Origin: Aquimonas sp002352135
GTDB lineage: Bacteria; Pseudomonadota; Gammaproteobacteria; Xanthomonadales; Xanthomonadaceae
Assembly: GCA_035440755.1 (NCBI GenBank)
Contig: DAORND010000014.1
Span: 1-45,321 of the forward strand
Direction: 5' to 3'
DNA: 45,321 nucleotides
In this document: positions 42,990 to 45,321 of the stretch, in pieces
Layout of the letters: every line of letters starts with the position of its first letter
How positions within the stretch are numbered: position 1 is the first letter of the stretch
Translations under genes and position numbers: made by a program
The notes under the pieces: generated by a model
Told to the model about the DNA's origin: nothing
Seen by the model: only the letters and a program-made list of their open reading frames with translations
Database searches by the model: none

Positions 42990-45321
42990 ATGTCCAGTCC
43001 ATTCACCCTGCGCACCCTGATCGGGGCAAGTCTGCTGTATGCAACGCTGTTGTCCGGCTGCGCCCAGTCGGTTCGCACACCCGCGCCGCTGGAGGACCAA
43101 CCTGGCGAACGCGGTGAAGACTTCAAGCAGCGTCGTCTGGCGTGGATTGAGCACATGCATCGCGCGGCGCCGGATGTCGACTGGCGCGCGCAGGATGCGG
43201 CGTTTATCGCGCGTCGTTTTGCCGAACGCGAAGCCGAGCGGGAAGTACGGCTGGCCGCTGGTGAGTCGCCACTCGACTGGCGCGTGATCAAGGCCAACGT
43301 CAGTGGAAACTGGGTCGAACGCGGCAGTCGCAATCAAGCCGGACGCGTCACCGCGACCGCGCTGGATGCGGCAAACAACCGCCTCACCGTCCTTTCGCAT
43401 GGGGGCAACGTGTGGCGCGCCAACCGTAGCGCATTGGACTGGAGCAGCCCCAACGATGGTGCCCGCTTTGGACCGAGCGGAAACGCCGGATTCATGGAGC
43501 GACTGGCCGGTGTTTCCGGTGAACGGTTGTTGGCGGCCTCAGACAGTCCGCTTGGCGTCTACCGCAGCGACAATGGTGGTGTGACCTGGTCGGTGAACAG
43601 TGGCAGCAGTATTGCCAATCCTTGGTACACGATGGGCCTGGTCAGTCGGGATGAGACGCAGAGCGAGGTCTACCTGCTTCGCGTGCATTTTGATTCCGTT
43701 ACGAGCAACTGGCGGCCGCATCTGTTCGCGTCCGTCGATCGCGGAACGACCTTCACGTCGGTCGGCTTCGTAGGTCAAAGACATTCAACAGCCATTTTTT
43801 CGCCGCGCTATGACAGCAGCTTGGTCTACCTGCTGGATGGCAATCAGCTCTACACCGTCACGTCAGGCACTCATGCACGCGTTCTGGTATCGACCATCAG
43901 CTTGGGCTTCAGCCTGTCCGGCAATGAGCAGACCGTGCTGTCGGGCGGCGTGCAATCCGGGCAGACCTTCCTGTACGCCCTCTACTCTCGCCCGGACACT
44001 GGCACGACCGCCGTGTTCCGCTCGCTGGATGGCGGACTGACCTGGACGGCACGCAGCCCCGTTCCGACGACCCTGATGACGCTCAATTCGGCGGAGTCCT
44101 CGGGCAATGACGCCAACCGAGCCTACGCGGGCGGCGTCGATCTGTATCGCACGGCTGACGGCGGCAGCAGCTGGTCGCTGGTCAACTCCTGGGTCGACTA
44201 CTACGGCTCGCCTGCCAGCAAGTTGCATGCAGACATTCCCAATATCGATGTCTGGCGCAATGCGCAGGGCAATGAGCGGGTCTACATCGCGACCGATGGC
44301 GGACTGTACGAATCCAGCGACCACGCGGCAACGGTGCAGAACCTCAACCTCAGCGGCATGAACGTGTCGCAGTATTACGGCAGCTACACGCGCCGCACTG
44401 CACCGCATCTATTGTTGGCCGGTGCACAGGACCAGGGCTATCAGAAGGCGCTCTCACCCAGCGGTGGCGCAGAGAATTTCGTACAGACGATCAGCGGCGA
44501 CTACGGCCATCTTGAGTCCGAAGACGATCAGCGTCTCTGGATGGTCTATCCCGGCTTTGCGATGCTGGACAACAGCCTGAGCTCGGGCACGCAGTTGGGG
44601 CTGAACACCTGGAACTTTGGCGCCAACAATTTCACCGGCTGGTTCTTCATTCCCCCACTCGCGGTGGACCCACTCAACCCCGGACGCATTTTGTTGGCAG
44701 GCGGATCAATGAGCGGCAGTGGGCAGCACCTCATCGATCTGAGTTTCAACGGCAGTAGTTTTCTGGCGAGTGAAGTCAGCTTCGACTTCGGGGCTGCCGT
44801 CACGGCAGTGGCGTTTTCTCCCGATGGCGGCACGCGTTACGCCATCAACGACAACGGCGCGTTCTTTCGGCAGGTTGGCGCGGGTGCGTGGTCGCAACGC
44901 ACAACCGGGCTGCCCGACAACCACTTCTTTTTCGGCAATCGCATCCTCGCTGACAGCGTTCGGGCGAATACCCTCTATGTCGCCGGATCGGGCTATTCCG
45001 GTCCCGGGGTGTTTGTCTCCACCAACAACGGCGACAGTTTCAGCCCGATCAGCAACGGACTGCCCAGCACCATGGTGTTCGACCTGGCGATGTCGGCCGA
45101 TGGCGAGCATCTGTTCGCAGCGACACAATTGGGCCCGTACTACTACAACCGCGACACCAATAGCTGGCAGGACATCGGTCAGTTGGGCGCACCCGAACAG
45201 GAGTATTGGGATGTGGACTTCGTCGACGCGCAGAACACGGCGCGGTTCTCGACCTATGGCCGAGGCATCTGGGACTTCGTGCTGGCTTCGCCGGCGGTGA
45301 TCTTCCGCAACGGTTTTGAGT
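42990..45321 (+). CDS. Asp-box (VPS10/BNR-like) lipoprotein, open at window end
   Basis: A frame of 777 codons without a stop, cut by the window edge. It starts with a lipoprotein signal (lipobox LLSGC, cysteine 24), then a Glu/Arg-rich helical segment, then a propeller-like body with Asp-boxes such as YRSDNGGVTW, FRSLDGGLTW and YRTADGGSSW, plus VSTNNGDSF. Near the end is STYGRGIWDF, which also echoes the THGRGIWIID block of the preceding gene, so the two are related. The last visible residues are PAVIFRNGFE, which looks like a natural end; I recall many exported proteins of this order that finish in a short I-F-x-x-G-F-E tail. The start has AAGG upstream. Confidence 0.85.
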   Translation, partial: MSSPFTLRTLIGASLLYATLLSGCAQSVRTPAPLEDQPGERGEDFKQRRLAWIEHMHRAAPDVDWRAQDAAFIARRFAEREAEREVRLAAGESPLDWRVIKANVSGNWVERGSRNQAGRVTATALDAANNRLTVLSHGGNVWRANRSALDWSSPNDGARFGPSGNAGFMERLAGVSGERLLAASDSPLGVYRSDNGGVTWSVNSGSSIANPWYTMGLVSRDETQSEVYLLRVHFDSVTSNWRPHLFASVDRGTTFTSVGFVGQRHSTAIFSPRYDSSLVYLLDGNQLYTVTSGTHARVLVSTISLGFSLSGNEQTVLSGGVQSGQTFLYALYSRPDTGTTAVFRSLDGGLTWTARSPVPTTLMTLNSAESSGNDANRAYAGGVDLYRTADGGSSWSLVNSWVDYYGSPASKLHADIPNIDVWRNAQGNERVYIATDGGLYESSDHAATVQNLNLSGMNVSQYYGSYTRRTAPHLLLAGAQDQGYQKALSPSGGAENFVQTISGDYGHLESEDDQRLWMVYPGFAMLDNSLSSGTQLGLNTWNFGANNFTGWFFIPPLAVDPLNPGRILLAGGSMSGSGQHLIDLSFNGSSFLASEVSFDFGAAVTAVAFSPDGGTRYAINDNGAFFRQVGAGAWSQRTTGLPDNHFFFGNRILADSVRANTLYVAGSGYSGPGVFVSTNNGDSFSPISNGLPSTMVFDLAMSADGEHLFAATQLGPYYYNRDTNSWQDIGQLGAPEQEYWDVDFVDAQNTARFSTYGRGIWDFVLASPAVIFRNGFE

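Overview
The window is a GC-rich, gene-dense stretch of a gammaproteobacterial chromosome. The gene families and their order (folC-dedD-cvpA-purF, divergent phhA and an Lrp/AsnC regulator, tdh, rapA, waaA next to an LpxL-type acyltransferase, an OmpR/EnvZ-like pair) fit the order Lysobacterales/Xanthomonadales, possibly near Rhodanobacteraceae. This placement is from gene content recalled from memory; no 16S gene or other marker was available to test it. I see no prophage, insertion sequence, CRISPR array, tRNA or rRNA. Two 100-base runs of N (4151-4250 and 31406-31505) interrupt genes and are almost certainly nominal scaffold gaps.

Layout. 1-4.6 kb: the start of an exported lipoprotein, a membrane EAL phosphodiesterase, a DUF3297 protein, a PAS-containing chemotaxis receptor and CheW, the last two broken by the first gap. 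4.9-7.7 kb: RapA. 7.9-11.3 kb: a transmembrane Ser/Thr kinase with an extracytoplasmic FGE-like (SUMF1) domain that lacks the catalytic cysteines, followed by a tail-anchored protein with two FHA domains. This is the most interesting signalling module here. 11.3-13.7 kb: threonine dehydrogenase and an unknown exported protein coupled to it by a GTGA overlap. 13.9-21.3 kb: a TPR/GT41-like glycosyltransferase, then folC, a double-SPOR DedD-like protein, cvpA, purF and a ferritin-like DUF455 protein, all on the plus strand. 21.3-26.8 kb: a compact metabolic island with a PuuA-like glutamine synthetase homologue, a class III aminotransferase and an SDR on the minus strand, and divergently an SDR whose ribosome binding site can be folded into a hairpin and a TauE/SafE transporter.

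26.8-32.7 kb: a 404-base non-coding stretch with hairpins, mnmG, an exported M3 metallopeptidase (cut by the second gap), an Lrp/AsnC regulator (also cut) and divergent phenylalanine hydroxylase. 32.8-35.2 kb: lipid A/LPS core genes waaA and lpxL, divergent. 35.2-38.7 kb: an EnvZ/OmpR-like pair divergent from a Spy/CpxP-like periplasmic protein and a repetitive Gly/Ser/Asn-rich exported protein, then a candidate small RNA with two UCUCCCCC motifs and a strong terminator. 38.8-45.3 kb: a LolA-like exported protein in an operon with a 1078-residue Asp-box (VPS10/BNR) protein, then a second Asp-box lipoprotein running off the end.

Taken together the region holds housekeeping genes (purine, folate, tRNA modification, LPS) interspersed with envelope sensing and secreted beta-propeller proteins. 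The least explained parts are the kinase/pseudo-FGE/FHA pair, the gamma-glutamylation island, the Spy-like/repeat-protein pair and the candidate C-rich small RNA. All assignments are from reading motifs and comparing with remembered families; no database search was run.
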